The translations under genes and the position numbers were made by a program. The notes beneath the pieces are model-generated. The model saw only the letters and a program-made list of their open reading frames with translations, ran no database searches and had not been told where the DNA came from. From Oscillospiraceae bacterium (GTDB lineage: Bacteria; Bacillota; Clostridia; Oscillospirales; Ruminococcaceae): a DNA stretch of 64,000 nucleotides. Positions 8,557 to 17,751 of this stretch are shown here, one piece after another (the stretch's first letter is position 1; each line of letters starts with the position of its first letter). The DNA is taken from assembly GCA_021769525.1 (NCBI GenBank), contig JAETSQ010000005.1:24780-88779 (forward strand), given 5' to 3'.

Positions 8557-9513
8557 TTGCTGTCTTTTATCGGAAAAAAGCTGCTTCAAATGATCCCCAT
8601 GCTGCTGCTGATCAGCTTCATCGTATTCGGCGGGCTGCAGCTGATGGATATAGACCCCATCAGCTACATGGTCACTCCGGATATGGCAGCCAGCGCCGAG
8701 AATCAGGAAGCTCTCCGGGAGCAGTTGGGACTGAACGATCCCTTTGTGGTCCGCTATTTCAACTGGGTAAAGGACCTGCTCACCGGCAACTTCGGCTACA
8801 GCATCATCAACGGCACCTCCATCGCCAACATCGTGCGCACACGGCTCCCGGCCACCTTTGAGCTGGCCATCATCGCCCTCATCCTGTCTTCCGTCATCGG
8901 CATCGGGATAGGCATCCTGTCCGCGATACGACAAAACGGGATCATCGACTATGTGGGCCGTGTCTTCGCGGTGCTGGGGCAGTCCATACCTCAGTTCTTC
9001 TTCGGCATCTGCATGGTCCAGATCTTTGCCATCAAGCTGGGGTGGCTCCCGGTCAACGGGCGCACCTCCCCCGGAGCCAGCGGCCTGGGGGATGCCATCG
9101 TCCATCTGGTGCTGCCGGTGCTGACCATGACGGTGGCCATGTGCGCCGTCCTGATGCGCTACTCCCGCAACACCATGCTGGACGTGCTCAACAGCGATTA
9201 CATCAAGACCGCCCGCTCCAAGGGGATCCCGGAGTGGAAGGTCTACATCAAGCACGGCTTCCGCAACGCCATGCGGCCGGTGCTGGTGATCCTGTGCTTC
9301 CGCCTGCCGATGCTCATCGGCGGTTCGGTGGTCATCGAATCCGTGTTCGGCTGGCCGGGCATCGGCTCCATCATCACCCAGTCGGTGGTCTCCGGCGACT
9401 ATCCGGTCATTATGGTGACGACGCTGATGGTGGCGGCGGCCATTCTGGTAGCCAGCTTCCTGGTGGACGTGCTGACAGCGGCACTGGATCCCAGGGTGCG
9501 GCTGGGCGAGTAG
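8557..9513 (+). CDS. ABC transporter permease, DppB/OppB type
   Basis: 318 residues, six predicted membrane segments, with the binding-protein-dependent permease (EAA) loop near residues 205-235 (DYIKTARSKGIPEWKVYIKH) and the late motif ESVFGWPGIG. It starts with TTG at 8557, nine bases after GAAGGAG; no ATG fits. It pairs with the DppC-type permease 16 bp downstream to form the membrane channel. Confidence 0.9.
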   Translation: MLSFIGKKLLQMIPMLLLISFIVFGGLQLMDIDPISYMVTPDMAASAENQEALREQLGLNDPFVVRYFNWVKDLLTGNFGYSIINGTSIANIVRTRLPATFELAIIALILSSVIGIGIGILSAIRQNGIIDYVGRVFAVLGQSIPQFFFGICMVQIFAIKLGWLPVNGRTSPGASGLGDAIVHLVLPVLTMTVAMCAVLMRYSRNTMLDVLNSDYIKTARSKGIPEWKVYIKHGFRNAMRPVLVILCFRLPMLIGGSVVIESVFGWPGIGSIITQSVVSGDYPVIMVTTLMVAAAILVASFLVDVLTAALDPRVRLGE

Positions 9514-9529
9514 GAAAGGAGGGGCTAAC

Positions 9530-10420
9530 ATGAGTTCTCAGACATCGGTATTCGAACAAGCGAACAAAAAGCACGCCTCCAGCCTGCTGCGCAAAAATAT
9601 CCGCAAATTTGTCAATAACCGCCTGGCGATGATCGGGCTGATCTGTGTGGTGGTCATCGTCTTTACGGCTGTCTTTGCACCGCTGCTCACCTCCTATGAC
9701 CCCAATAAGATCAGCCTGGGGGAAAAGAACACCTCTCCCTGCATGGAGCACCTCCTGGGCACCGATAACCTGGGGCGGGATGTGTTCGCCAGGGTGCTGT
9801 ACGGCGGGCGCGTGTCCGTCTTTGTCAGCGTGATGGGCGCCCTGATGGGTTCCCTGGTGGGCATGGTCCTGGGCTCCATGGCCGGCTATTTCGGCGGTAA
9901 GCTGGATATGCTGCTGGTGCGCCTGTCCGAGATCTTCCAGACCTTCCCGGAGATGATCCTCATCATGATCCTGGTGGCCATCCTGGGCCAGGGGGTGGGG
10001 AACCTGGTGCTGGTGTTCTGCATTACAGGCTGGATGACCACCTTCCGTATGGTGCGCAACGAGTTCCTGGCTCTGCGGGGGGAGACCTATGTCCAGGTCT
10101 GCGAGGCCTTCGGTATGCCCAAGGCTGCCATCATGTTCAAGCAGATCCTGCCCAATGTCCTTTCCCCGGTCATCGTGTCTGCTACCGTCAACGTAGCGGG
10201 ATTTATCCTTTCGGAGGCAAGCCTGAGCTTCCTGGGGGTGGGCGTTCCTTCGTCGGTGCCCACCTGGGGCAACATCCTCAACGCTGCCAAAAGTGTGGAG
10301 GTCGTCTCCAACTACTGGTGGCTTTGGGCGGTGCCCGGCGGAGTGATCTCCATCTTTGTGCTGGCTATCAACTTCTTCGGCGACGGCTTGCGGGATGTCC
10401 TCGACCCGAAACAACAGTAA
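9530..10420 (+). CDS. ABC transporter permease, DppC/OppC type
   Basis: 296 residues. An N-terminal cytoplasmic segment and first membrane helix (NNRLAMIGLICVVVIVF) are followed by HLLGTDNLGRDVFARVLYGGR, the diagnostic OppC/DppC block, and the EAA-type loop (VCEAFGMPKAAIMFKQILPNV). RBS AAAGGAGG precedes ATG 9530. It forms a heterodimeric channel with the preceding permease. Confidence 0.92.
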   Translation: MSSQTSVFEQANKKHASSLLRKNIRKFVNNRLAMIGLICVVVIVFTAVFAPLLTSYDPNKISLGEKNTSPCMEHLLGTDNLGRDVFARVLYGGRVSVFVSVMGALMGSLVGMVLGSMAGYFGGKLDMLLVRLSEIFQTFPEMILIMILVAILGQGVGNLVLVFCITGWMTTFRMVRNEFLALRGETYVQVCEAFGMPKAAIMFKQILPNVLSPVIVSATVNVAGFILSEASLSFLGVGVPSSVPTWGNILNAAKSVEVVSNYWWLWAVPGGVISIFVLAINFFGDGLRDVLDPKQQ

Positions 10421-10430
10421 GGAGGGCGTC

Positions 10431-11450
10431 ATGAATAATAATATGGATTATGTATTGGATGTTAAAAACCTCTCCACCAGCTTTATCTCTGACCGGAAGG
10501 AGATCCGCATCGTCAAGAATGTCTCCCTGCGCCTGCGCCGGGGCACTACCCTGGCGGTGGTGGGAGAGTCCGGCTGCGGCAAAAGCGTGACGGTCCACTC
10601 CATCGTCAAGCTGATGCCCAAAAACGCGAAGGTCAGCGCCGACCATGTGATCTACCGCTCCGCCAAGGACGGAAAGGAATACCGCCTGGACCAGATGGAG
10701 CCCTTTGGCACGGAGATGCGCAAACTGCGGGGCGCGGAGATCGGCATGGTGTTCCAGGACCCCATGAGCTCCCTGAACCCGGTCTATAAAGTGGGCGATC
10801 AGGTGGCCGAGGGCCTGATCCAGCACACCGGCATGAGCAAAGCGGAGGCCCAGAAGCAGGTGCTGGATATGTTCCGCAAGCTGGGCATCCCGGACCCGGA
10901 AAGCCGCATCAGCGACTTCCCCCACCAGTTCTCCGGCGGGATGAAGCAGCGGGTGGTCATCGCCATCGCCATGATCTGCAACCCGGATATTATCATTGCC
11001 GATGAGCCTACCACCGCCCTGGACGTGACCATCCAGGCCCAGATCATGGAGCTGATGAAGTCGCTGCAGGTCAACGACCACAAGTCCATCATCCTCATCA
11101 CCCACAACATGGGCCTGGTGGCGGAGATGGCGGACGAGGTGTGCGTGATGTATATGGGCCGGGTCATGGAATTCGGCTCCCTTGAAGACATCTTTGAAAA
11201 CCCCTCCCACCCCTACACCCAGGCGCTGTTGCGTTCGGTGCCGGTGCTGGGGCTGGCAGAGGGCCAGGAGCTGGGGACCATCCCAGGCATCACCCCGAAT
11301 CCGGCGGATCTGGGTCCGGGATGCGAATTTGCCGACCGCTGCCCCTTCTGTCAGGATCGGTGCAGGCAGAAGGATATTCCCCGCTTTGAGGTGTCTCCGG
11401 GGCACTATGTCCGCTGTCTGAAATTTGATTCCTTCCAGGAGGTGGACTGA
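10431..11450 (+). CDS. ABC transporter ATPase, DppD/OppD type
   Basis: 339 residues. Walker A GESGCGKS at about 45-52, Q-loop VFQDPMSSLNP, signature FSGGMKQR, Walker B IIIADEPT, H-loop LITHNMG. The C-terminal oligopeptide-transporter extension contains the four-Cys run CEFADRCPFCQDRC typical of this ATPase subfamily, which can carry an Fe-S cluster. Start at ATG 10431 directly after GGAGGGCGTC. One of two non-identical ATPases energising the importer. Confidence 0.92.
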   Translation: MNNNMDYVLDVKNLSTSFISDRKEIRIVKNVSLRLRRGTTLAVVGESGCGKSVTVHSIVKLMPKNAKVSADHVIYRSAKDGKEYRLDQMEPFGTEMRKLRGAEIGMVFQDPMSSLNPVYKVGDQVAEGLIQHTGMSKAEAQKQVLDMFRKLGIPDPESRISDFPHQFSGGMKQRVVIAIAMICNPDIIIADEPTTALDVTIQAQIMELMKSLQVNDHKSIILITHNMGLVAEMADEVCVMYMGRVMEFGSLEDIFENPSHPYTQALLRSVPVLGLAEGQELGTIPGITPNPADLGPGCEFADRCPFCQDRCRQKDIPRFEVSPGHYVRCLKFDSFQEVD

Positions 11451-11451
11451 T

Positions 11452-12450
11452 ATGGCAGAAAAAGAATTGATTTTCCAGATCAAGAATTTGCAGATGTGGT
11501 TCCCCGTCCGGAAAGGCTTCCTGCGGAAAACCACAGGCCATGTCAAGGCGGTGGACGATGTCAGCCTCGATGTATACAAAGGGGAGACCCTGGGGATCGT
11601 GGGGGAGTCCGGCTGCGGCAAGTCCACCCTGGGCAAGACCATCATGATGCTCAATACCCCCACCGGCGGCCAGGTGCTCTTCAACTACGAGGGCCAGTTT
11701 AAGGACATCACAAAATTCACCAGCCAGGAGCTGTTCCAGTTCCGCAAAAAGGTCCAGATGGTGTTCCAGGACCCCTATTCCGCCCTGAACCCGCTGAAGA
11801 AGATCTACACCGCCTTTGAGGAGCCGCTGAAGGTCCACGGGGTGAACAGCAAGGAGGAGCGGGAAAAGATCATGGAGGACGTGCTGAAGATGGTAAACAT
11901 CCAGCCCGACTACCTCCTGCGCTACCCCCACGAGTTCTCCGGCGGCCAGCGCCAGCGCCTGTGCATCGCCCGCGCCCTGGAGGTCCGGCCGGAAGTGCTC
12001 ATCTGCGACGAGCCGGTCTCGGCCCTGGATGTCTCCATCCAGGCCCAGGTGCTCAACCTGATGAAGAAGATCCAAAAGGACCTGGGGCTCACATACCTCT
12101 TTATCGCCCATGATCTTTCGGTGGTGCAGTATATGTCCAACCGCATCGTGGTCATGTATCTGGGCAAGATCGTAGAGATCGCGGATTCCCGCGCCCTCTA
12201 TGACGAACCCCTCCACCCCTATACCCGCGCCCTGCTTTCCGCCATCCCCGTGCCCCAGATCCACCAGGAGAAAAAGCGCATCGTCCTTCCGGGGGAGGTG
12301 CCCAGCCCCATCCGCAAGCCCGCCGGCTGCGCCCTCCATCCCCGCTGCCCCCACTGCATGGAAAAATGCAAGCAGGTGGATCCGGTCCTGACCCGTTACA
12401 AGGACGGGGAGCATATGGTGGCCTGCCACCTTTACGGAGCAGAGAGCTGA
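11452..12450 (+). CDS. ABC transporter ATPase, DppF/OppF type
   Basis: 332 residues starting one base after the previous stop. Walker A GESGCGKST at 51-59, VFQDPYSALNP, signature FSGGQRQRL, Walker B LICDEPVSALD, H-loop FIAHDLS, and a C-terminal Cys-rich motif CALHPRCPHCMEKC. It completes the five-gene importer. The tight spacing indicates co-translation with the preceding ATPase. Confidence 0.92.
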   Translation: MAEKELIFQIKNLQMWFPVRKGFLRKTTGHVKAVDDVSLDVYKGETLGIVGESGCGKSTLGKTIMMLNTPTGGQVLFNYEGQFKDITKFTSQELFQFRKKVQMVFQDPYSALNPLKKIYTAFEEPLKVHGVNSKEEREKIMEDVLKMVNIQPDYLLRYPHEFSGGQRQRLCIARALEVRPEVLICDEPVSALDVSIQAQVLNLMKKIQKDLGLTYLFIAHDLSVVQYMSNRIVVMYLGKIVEIADSRALYDEPLHPYTRALLSAIPVPQIHQEKKRIVLPGEVPSPIRKPAGCALHPRCPHCMEKCKQVDPVLTRYKDGEHMVACHLYGAES

Positions 12451-12533
12451 AGGCCCCCCGGAAAGAGATCCGGGTCTTCCGCCTCTCCCGCCTTGTCCGG
12501 AAAAGAAAACTAAAGAAATATAAAGGATAAAAC

Positions 12534-13985
12534 ATGAACAAATATCTTTTTTTAGACCGCAGCTGCCTCCAGCCCCAGGGAATGGATAACGTGCGCCTGG
12601 TGCTGGCCGCCGCGGAAAAGGACACCGTCAACAATCCCCTGTTCCACGAGGACTTTTTCAGCACCCCTTCGCTGCCCTGGGAGGCCCGCTATGACAACGC
12701 CTACCCCAATGTGATCTACGACCCCAAATACAGGAAGTACCGCTGCTACTACACCTTCTGTTCCAAAGATACGGAGTCCACCTCCACCCCCCGGCAGGAA
12801 CGGGCCAAGCGGGACTATTGCCCCATGCCCACCCGCATCGCCTCCCTGGGCTACGCGGAGAGCGATGACGGCGTCCACTGGGTCAAGCCCAGCCTGGGGC
12901 TGGTGGACTTTGAGGGCAGCCGGGAGAACAATATGCTCTTCCGCTATGCCCACGGCACCGGTATTTTCCTGGATGAGGAAGAGACAAACCCGGCCAAACG
13001 CTATAAGCTGGTGACCAAGGTGGAGTATCCCGGCAGCCGGACCTACATGGCGGTGAACTTTTCCGAGGACGGCATCCACTGGGGAGAGATGATCCCCTGG
13101 CCCCGGTGGAATCCCCCGGCGGATTCCCACAACTTCCCCTTCCGCGATAAGGTGGACGGCCTGTTCAAGGTCATCACCCGCATCTGGCGGAACGGGGTGC
13201 GGGTCTCGGCGATTTGCTCCAGCCGGGATTTTATCAACTGGAGCGAGCCCATGGAGATCATGCGGGGGGACGGCTTTGAGTCCCAGGTCTATTCCATGCC
13301 CGTGTTTTGGTACGATGGCCTCTACCTGGGGCTGGCCTCCATGTTCCACGAGGGGGACCGCTCGGCGGAAAACTTTGACACGGTGGACCTGGAGCTGACC
13401 TATGCCTCCGCCTGCGATAGATTTGACCGGGTGGCCCCGTACCAATACCTGATCCACCGGGGCCGGGGCAGGTACCCGGACGGGGACTTTGACTGCGGCT
13501 GCATCTACGCTGCCGCGCCCATCGATATGGGCGACGGACGCCTCTGCATCTACTACATGGGGGGCAACGGACAGCACACCAACTTCCGGGAGACCTCCTT
13601 TGGGCGGGCCTTCCTGCCCAAGGACCGCTTTGCCTGGTATGAGCCCAGAGACACCGGAAGAGAATCCGTGATCCCCACCGGCCGCATGAACATCTACGGC
13701 GATGAGCTGAGCGTGCTTGCGGAGACGGAGGAGGGGGGCCGGTGGTCGGCGGCGGTGTGCCCCACCTGGAAGAGCGAGCCCTTTGAGGGCTTCGGCTTTG
13801 AGGACTGCACCCTTTCCCCCGGCGAGGACGGCTATACCCGGATACGGTGGAAACGCAACCTGATGGACCTGGAAAACGCCACCGTTTCCCTGGTGTTCCG
13901 CTTCCAAAAGACCAGGCTGTACGGCTTCCGGGGGGAGCTGATCCGCACAGCCGAGCGCTACTATGAAGGCGCTCCCACGGCGTGA
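12534..13985 (+). CDS. Beta-propeller glycoside hydrolase-like protein
   Basis: 483 residues with no signal peptide. Repeated blocks suit a five-bladed beta-propeller of the GH32/43/68/130 type: YPNVIYDPKYRKYRCYYT, YAESDDGVHWVKPSLG, NFSEDGIHWG, CSSRDFINWSEP and FWYDGLYLGL. The SxDGxxW-type repeats are characteristic. I cannot name catalytic acids from sequence alone, and members of this group are often annotated only as putative glycosyl hydrolases. Its place after a sugar/peptide importer and before a YhcH gene suggests cytoplasmic processing of the imported compound. Confidence 0.6.
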   Translation: MNKYLFLDRSCLQPQGMDNVRLVLAAAEKDTVNNPLFHEDFFSTPSLPWEARYDNAYPNVIYDPKYRKYRCYYTFCSKDTESTSTPRQERAKRDYCPMPTRIASLGYAESDDGVHWVKPSLGLVDFEGSRENNMLFRYAHGTGIFLDEEETNPAKRYKLVTKVEYPGSRTYMAVNFSEDGIHWGEMIPWPRWNPPADSHNFPFRDKVDGLFKVITRIWRNGVRVSAICSSRDFINWSEPMEIMRGDGFESQVYSMPVFWYDGLYLGLASMFHEGDRSAENFDTVDLELTYASACDRFDRVAPYQYLIHRGRGRYPDGDFDCGCIYAAAPIDMGDGRLCIYYMGGNGQHTNFRETSFGRAFLPKDRFAWYEPRDTGRESVIPTGRMNIYGDELSVLAETEEGGRWSAAVCPTWKSEPFEGFGFEDCTLSPGEDGYTRIRWKRNLMDLENATVSLVFRFQKTRLYGFRGELIRTAERYYEGAPTA

Positions 13986-13987
13986 TA

Positions 13988-14083
13988 CGGAACACCAATA
14001 TTTATTGGTGTTCCGATGAGACGGGGCAGCGCGCAGCGATACCAGCACGCGAAGCGTGCGTATTATCGATTTTAATCGATAAT
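13988..14083. repeat. Three palindromes between the glycosidase-like gene and yhcH-like gene
   Basis: A perfect 13-bp inverted repeat with a 2-nt loop (13988-14000/14003-14015), a 6-bp GC hairpin (14045-14050/14054-14059) and a 10-bp AT hairpin (14062-14071/14074-14083). None has a proper T-run. They may stabilise or attenuate the operon mRNA before the last gene. Confidence 0.6.
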
Positions 14084-14107
14084 GAGTATTAGAAAGAGGC
14101 AGAAGCG

Positions 14108-14554
14108 ATGATATTTTGCAAATTGGAGCAGTTGGGCCGGTACCGGGGCCTGTCAAGGCACCTGGACACTGCCATCCGCTTTTTGGAGGAGGGCGGGGCG
14201 TCCCGCCTGGCTATGGGCCGCAACGAGGTGGACGGAGAGGCGGTGTATGTCAACCGCTTTGACTATGACACGGCAAAAGAGGCCATTACCGAAGGGCATA
14301 TCCGCTATATTGATGTACACGTTGTCCTTTCGGGCCGGGAGCAGATCGGCGTGGCGGATGTATCCACCTTGCAGGAGGTGGAGCGGAAAGAGGAGGAGGA
14401 CTACATCCTTTTTTCCGGCCCCTTCCAGTGTGTCTGTGAGATGGAACCGGGAGATGTTTTGATCACCTTCCCGGAGGATGCCCACAGCCCGAAGCGTCAA
14501 AGCGGCCCTCCCTGCCATGTGGAAAAGGCGGTCATCAAGGTCCTGAATGACTGA
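14108..14554 (+). CDS. YhcH/YjgK/YiaL family protein (NanQ-like sugar anomerase)
   Basis: 148 residues with family landmarks: NRFDYDT near residue 50, the metal-binding HVVLSGREQIGVADV segment (about 66-80) and a C-terminal FPEDAHSP plus a basic VEKAVIKV strand. E. coli YhcH (NanQ) is an N-acetylneuraminate anomerase, and YiaL and YjgK sit in other sugar operons. Here it ends the ABC importer operon, supporting a carbohydrate, possibly sialic-acid-like, substrate; no nanA/nanE genes are in the window, so the sugar is unknown. Confidence 0.82.
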   Translation: MIFCKLEQLGRYRGLSRHLDTAIRFLEEGGASRLAMGRNEVDGEAVYVNRFDYDTAKEAITEGHIRYIDVHVVLSGREQIGVADVSTLQEVERKEEEDYILFSGPFQCVCEMEPGDVLITFPEDAHSPKRQSGPPCHVEKAVIKVLND

Positions 14555-14584
14555 GCACACCGTCCTTCCCGGCAAACAAACTTT

Positions 14585-14619
14585 AAAGGTGCCTGAGATG
14601 ATCCTCCGGCACCTTTTTG
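14585..14619 (+). terminator. Intrinsic terminator of the ABC importer operon
   Basis: Arms AAAGGTGCC (14585-14593) and GGCACCTTT (14608-14616) followed by T residues close the importer operon. Confidence 0.85.
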
Positions 14620-14678
14620 TATTGGGTAATTCGACAATATCCGCATAAATCAGTGTAAATTTTTGGAATAATACACAA

Positions 14679-14707
14679 TTGAAACGCTTGCGCCATTTTG
14701 ATATAAT
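14679..14707 (+). promoter_or_regulatory. Sigma-A promoter for the HAD phosphatase
   Basis: TTGAAA at 14679-14684 and TATAAT at 14702-14707 with a 17-bp spacer, in a locally AT-rich stretch. Confidence 0.8.
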
Positions 14708-14787
14708 AAAAAATCCACCCTTTGAATATATTTTTTGGCACCCTTGACGGGTAGTTCGGAGTGGATGGAGAAGGGACGTGACCGTGT

Positions 14788-15588
14788 ATGGACAGCGGCA
14801 TCCGGGCAGTGATCTTTGATGTGGACGGGACCCTGTACGACTACAAGACGCATACGGTCCCGCTTTCCGCCCAGGAGGCGCTGTGCCGCCTGCGGGAGCA
14901 TGGGATCCGGATCCTGATCGCCTCCGGGCGGTCCTATGCGCTGCTGGGGGAGTCCCTGATCCGGATCGCCCAGGCGGATCACTATGTTCTCTCCAACGGC
15001 CATGAGCTCCTGGATCGGGCGGGACAGCCCGTGTACCAGGAGCGTTTTACTCCGGAAGAAACCGAGGGGGTGCTGCGCGCTGCCCGCGCCCACAAGGTAC
15101 ACGTGATGCTGAAATACCACGGCTTCTGCTGCATCTACTCCGGCTGGGACGAGATGCGGTCGGTATTCCGGATGATGGAGCCGGACCGGGGCAGCTACCG
15201 TTTCTGTCCGGAGTGGGACTACCACAGCCGGGAGCTCCCTTTGGGCATCACGCTGAAGGGCGGGCCGGATCTGCGGGGGCAGCTGGCGGACTGGGAAACG
15301 GCTCTGCGCATCGAGTACTTCACCGATCCTTCAGAGTGCGACATCTTCCACCGCGGCGCAAACAAATGGACCGGCCTGCGGCGGATCCTGTCCGAAGCGG
15401 GGATCGCGCCGGAAAACTGCATCGCCTTCGGAGACAGCGGCAACGATGTGGATATGCTCCGCTCCGTGGGCTGCGGCATCGCCATGGGCAACGCCTCCCC
15501 GGAGGCCATGGCGGCGGCGGACCGGGTCTGCCGGCCCTCCTGGGAGGACGGTATCTACCACGCTCTCCGGGAGCTTGAGATTCTATAA
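14788..15588 (+). CDS. HAD-superfamily hydrolase, Cof type
   Basis: 266 residues with all HAD motifs: FDVDGTLYDY (nucleophile Asp near residue 11), a motif II Ser/Thr in the ASGRSYAL block, a Lys in the C-terminal half (NKWTGLRRIL), and AFGDSGNDVDML. The size and the inserted C2 cap fit the Cof/YidA group that dephosphorylates small phosphorylated metabolites. A monocistronic unit between its own promoter and the rplS promoter. Substrate cannot be inferred. Confidence 0.88.
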   Translation: MDSGIRAVIFDVDGTLYDYKTHTVPLSAQEALCRLREHGIRILIASGRSYALLGESLIRIAQADHYVLSNGHELLDRAGQPVYQERFTPEETEGVLRAARAHKVHVMLKYHGFCCIYSGWDEMRSVFRMMEPDRGSYRFCPEWDYHSRELPLGITLKGGPDLRGQLADWETALRIEYFTDPSECDIFHRGANKWTGLRRILSEAGIAPENCIAFGDSGNDVDMLRSVGCGIAMGNASPEAMAAADRVCRPSWEDGIYHALRELEIL

Positions 15589-15598
15589 AAAATTCTTC

Positions 15599-15627
15599 TT
15601 GCATTTCCCGCCTCCCTGTGGTATAGT
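15599..15627 (+). promoter_or_regulatory. Promoter of the rplS gene
   Basis: TTGCAT at 15599-15604, 17-bp spacer, TATAGT at 15622-15627. It lies immediately after the HAD gene. Confidence 0.75.
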
Positions 15628-15639
15628 ATTATGGCATGA

Positions 15640-15775
15640 GAACTGCGGGGGTGTTTCCCTGCGGGTTTTGATGACGGAAATCCCCAAAGGGGGAGGACCG
15701 GAAATTCAAACCGGACAGTCCGCTGCCTGCGCCGAAGGTGCCGGTAAGAATGCCTGGATATTTTTAAGGAGGAAC
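15640..15775 (+). ncRNA. Putative L19 mRNA leader
   Basis: The ~130-nt untranslated leader of rplS has pairing segments (AAATCCCC-AAA-GGGGGA near 15680 and several GC stems). Firmicute rplS genes are known to carry an autoregulatory L19 leader. I infer this from position and length; I did not match a covariance model. Confidence 0.4.
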
Positions 15776-15777
15776 TT

Positions 15778-16122
15778 ATGGACGCTTTGAAACTTATTTC
15801 CGACAGCTGCCTGAAGGCGGATGCCCCTAAGGTGGAGGTCGGCGACACCGTTCGGGTGCAGGTCCGCATCAAGGAGGGGGAGAAGTCCCGTCTCCAGGCT
15901 TTTGAGGGCACCGTCATCGCCAAGAAGCACGGCGGTATCAACGAGACCTTCACCGTCCGGCGTATGTCCCACGGCGTGGGCGTGGAGCGTGTATTCCCTG
16001 TGCATTCCCCCAACGTGGACAAGGTGGAGCTGATCCGCAAGGGCCGGGTGCGCCGCAGCAAGCTCTACTACCTGCGGGATCGGGTGGGCAAGGCCGCCAA
16101 GGTCAAGGAAGCCATCCGCTAA
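15778..16122 (+). CDS. rplS: 50S ribosomal protein L19
   Basis: 114 residues, the usual L19 length. Diagnostic blocks are [28 protein letters not shown] (split here as two adjoining strands), the basic [19 protein letters not shown] region, and the [18 protein letters not shown]-terminus. L19 sits at the 30S-50S interface. Start ATG 15778 has an ideal AAGGAGG site. It opens the conserved rplS-lepB-rbgA-rnhB-yraN block. Its use of CGT/CGC arginine codons suits a highly expressed gene. Confidence 0.97.
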   Translation: MDALKLISDSCLKADAPKVEVGDTVRVQVRIKEGEKSRLQAFEGTVIAKKHGGINETFTVRRMSHGVGVERVFPVHSPNVDKVELIRKGRVRRSKLYYLRDRVGKAAKVKEAIR

Positions 16123-16140
16123 AACCAAACGAACCGAAAG

Positions 16141-16168
16141 AAAGGGGACAGTCTGCTGTCCCCTTTTG
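16141..16168 (+). terminator. Terminator after rplS
   Basis: AAAGGGGACAG (16141-16151) pairs with CTGTCCCCTTT (16155-16165) around a 3-nt loop, followed by TTGTCTT. Confidence 0.82.
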
Positions 16169-16219
16169 TCTTATGGTGTGGACCTGTGACGGCAAAGATC
16201 GGGGGAAGGAGGCGGTCCC

Positions 16220-16816
16220 GTGGGACCGGAGGATCTGGATATTGAGACGCTGATGGATACGAGTTCCGATACCCTGACCAGGGAACAGTCCTATTCCCTG
16301 GAAGGGTCCCTGCGGAGCCTTTTCCGGGTGCTGTTGGCTGCCGTTCTTTTGGCGGGGGTCTCCATGTTCTTTGTCCGGGCCTCGCTGGTGCGGGGCAGCT
16401 CCATGGAGCCAACCCTTTGGGACGGGGACTGTATCCTGGTACAGATGCTGGGGTATGGCGTCCCCCGGCCGGGGGATATTGTGGCCATCCGGGCCGGGGA
16501 TCGGAAAGGGAAGCACCTGGTGAAGCGGATCATCGCCACCGGCGGCGACACGGTGCAGATCGACTTTGAAGCCGGGGCGGTGTTCGTCAACGGCCAGCGC
16601 CTGGAGGAGCCCTATATCAATGAGGCCACCCATCTCAGCGGGGACCTGGTCTTCCCGGTGACGGTGCCGGAGGGCTGCTGCTTTGTCCTGGGGGACAACC
16701 GCAACCATTCCCAGGACAGCCGCAGCAGCGCCCTGGGCTTCGTCCCGGAGGGGGACATCGAGGGGAAGGTGTTTTTTCGCTTTGCCCCCCTGGAGCGCTT
16801 CGGCGCCATTGGATGA
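16220..16816 (+). CDS. lepB: Type I signal peptidase
   Basis: 198 residues from a GTG start preceded by GAAGGAGG. An N-terminal cytoplasmic stretch, one membrane helix (about 35-52), then the catalytic Ser61 in RGSSMEPTLWDGD and the general-base Lys102 in HLVKRIIATGGD, and box E GDNRNHSQDSR. The short Gram-positive SipS-like form with one membrane anchor; it cleaves Sec signal peptides at the outer face of the membrane. Confidence 0.94.
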   Translation: MGPEDLDIETLMDTSSDTLTREQSYSLEGSLRSLFRVLLAAVLLAGVSMFFVRASLVRGSSMEPTLWDGDCILVQMLGYGVPRPGDIVAIRAGDRKGKHLVKRIIATGGDTVQIDFEAGAVFVNGQRLEEPYINEATHLSGDLVFPVTVPEGCCFVLGDNRNHSQDSRSSALGFVPEGDIEGKVFFRFAPLERFGAIG

Positions 16817-16859
16817 AGTGGAGTATAAATAATGTATAGATAGAAAGGAGGGTGGTCCT

Positions 16860-17747
16860 ATGGCGGAGATCCTGCCGGTGCAGTGGTTTCCCGGCCATAT
16901 GGCAAAGACCCGCCGCCTGATGCAGGAGCACCTGCGCCTGGTGGACCTGGTGGTGGAGCTGGCGGACGCCCGCATCCCCCAGAGCAGCCGCAACCCGGAG
17001 CTGGGCCGCCTGCTGGGGGGAAAGCCCCGGCTGCTCCTCTTGAACAAAAGCGATTCCGCCAATGAGGAGGAGACCCGCCGCTGGTGCCAATGGTATAAGG
17101 AGCGGGGCATCCAGGCCCTGGCGGCCGACTGCCGCACCGGCCGGGGCCTGGGGCAGTTCCTGCCTGCGGTCCGCTCCGTTCTGGCGGAGAGGATCGCCCA
17201 GTGGGAAAAACAGGGGATGACCGGCCGCACCATCCGGGTGATGGTGGTGGGCATCCCCAACGTGGGCAAATCCTCCCTCATCAACCGCCTGGCCGGCAGC
17301 AAGCGGGCCAAGGTGGAGGACCGCCCCGGCGTCACCAGGGGGAAGCAGTGGGTCACCCTCCCCGGCGGGGTGGAGCTTTTGGATATGCCCGGCGTCCTCT
17401 GGCCCAAGTTCGAGGACCCGCTGGCGGGGGAGCGGCTGGCCTTTGTGGGCTCGGTGAAGGACGAGGTCATCGACATCGAGCACATGGCGGTCCGCCTGCT
17501 GGAGGTACTGGCCCCATCGGAAGGGGAGAAGATCGCCGCCCGCTACGGCATCCCCCCGGAGACAGTGGCGGAAAGCGAGCCCTTCGACCTGCTGGAAGCC
17601 ATTGGGAGAAAGCGGGGGATGCTCCTCCCCGGCGGCCATGTGAACACCGAGCGGGCCGCCATTATGGTGGTGGATGAGTTCCGGGGGGGACAGTGGGGCC
17701 GCATCACCCTGGAGCCCTGCCCGGCCCCGGAAGAGAAGGGGGAGTGA
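16860..17747 (+). CDS. rbgA: Ribosome biogenesis GTPase YlqF/RbgA
   Basis: 295 residues with the circularly permuted GTPase order: G4 NKSD near residue 62, then G1 GIPNVGKSS (about 130-138), G2 in RPGVTRG and G3 DMPGV. N-terminal WFPGHMAKT is the RbgA hallmark. It acts in late 50S assembly (L16 incorporation). Good AAAGGAGG site before ATG 16860. Four bases separate it from rnhB. Confidence 0.95.
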   Translation: MAEILPVQWFPGHMAKTRRLMQEHLRLVDLVVELADARIPQSSRNPELGRLLGGKPRLLLLNKSDSANEEETRRWCQWYKERGIQALAADCRTGRGLGQFLPAVRSVLAERIAQWEKQGMTGRTIRVMVVGIPNVGKSSLINRLAGSKRAKVEDRPGVTRGKQWVTLPGGVELLDMPGVLWPKFEDPLAGERLAFVGSVKDEVIDIEHMAVRLLEVLAPSEGEKIAARYGIPPETVAESEPFDLLEAIGRKRGMLLPGGHVNTERAAIMVVDEFRGGQWGRITLEPCPAPEEKGE

Positions 17748-17751
17748 CGCG

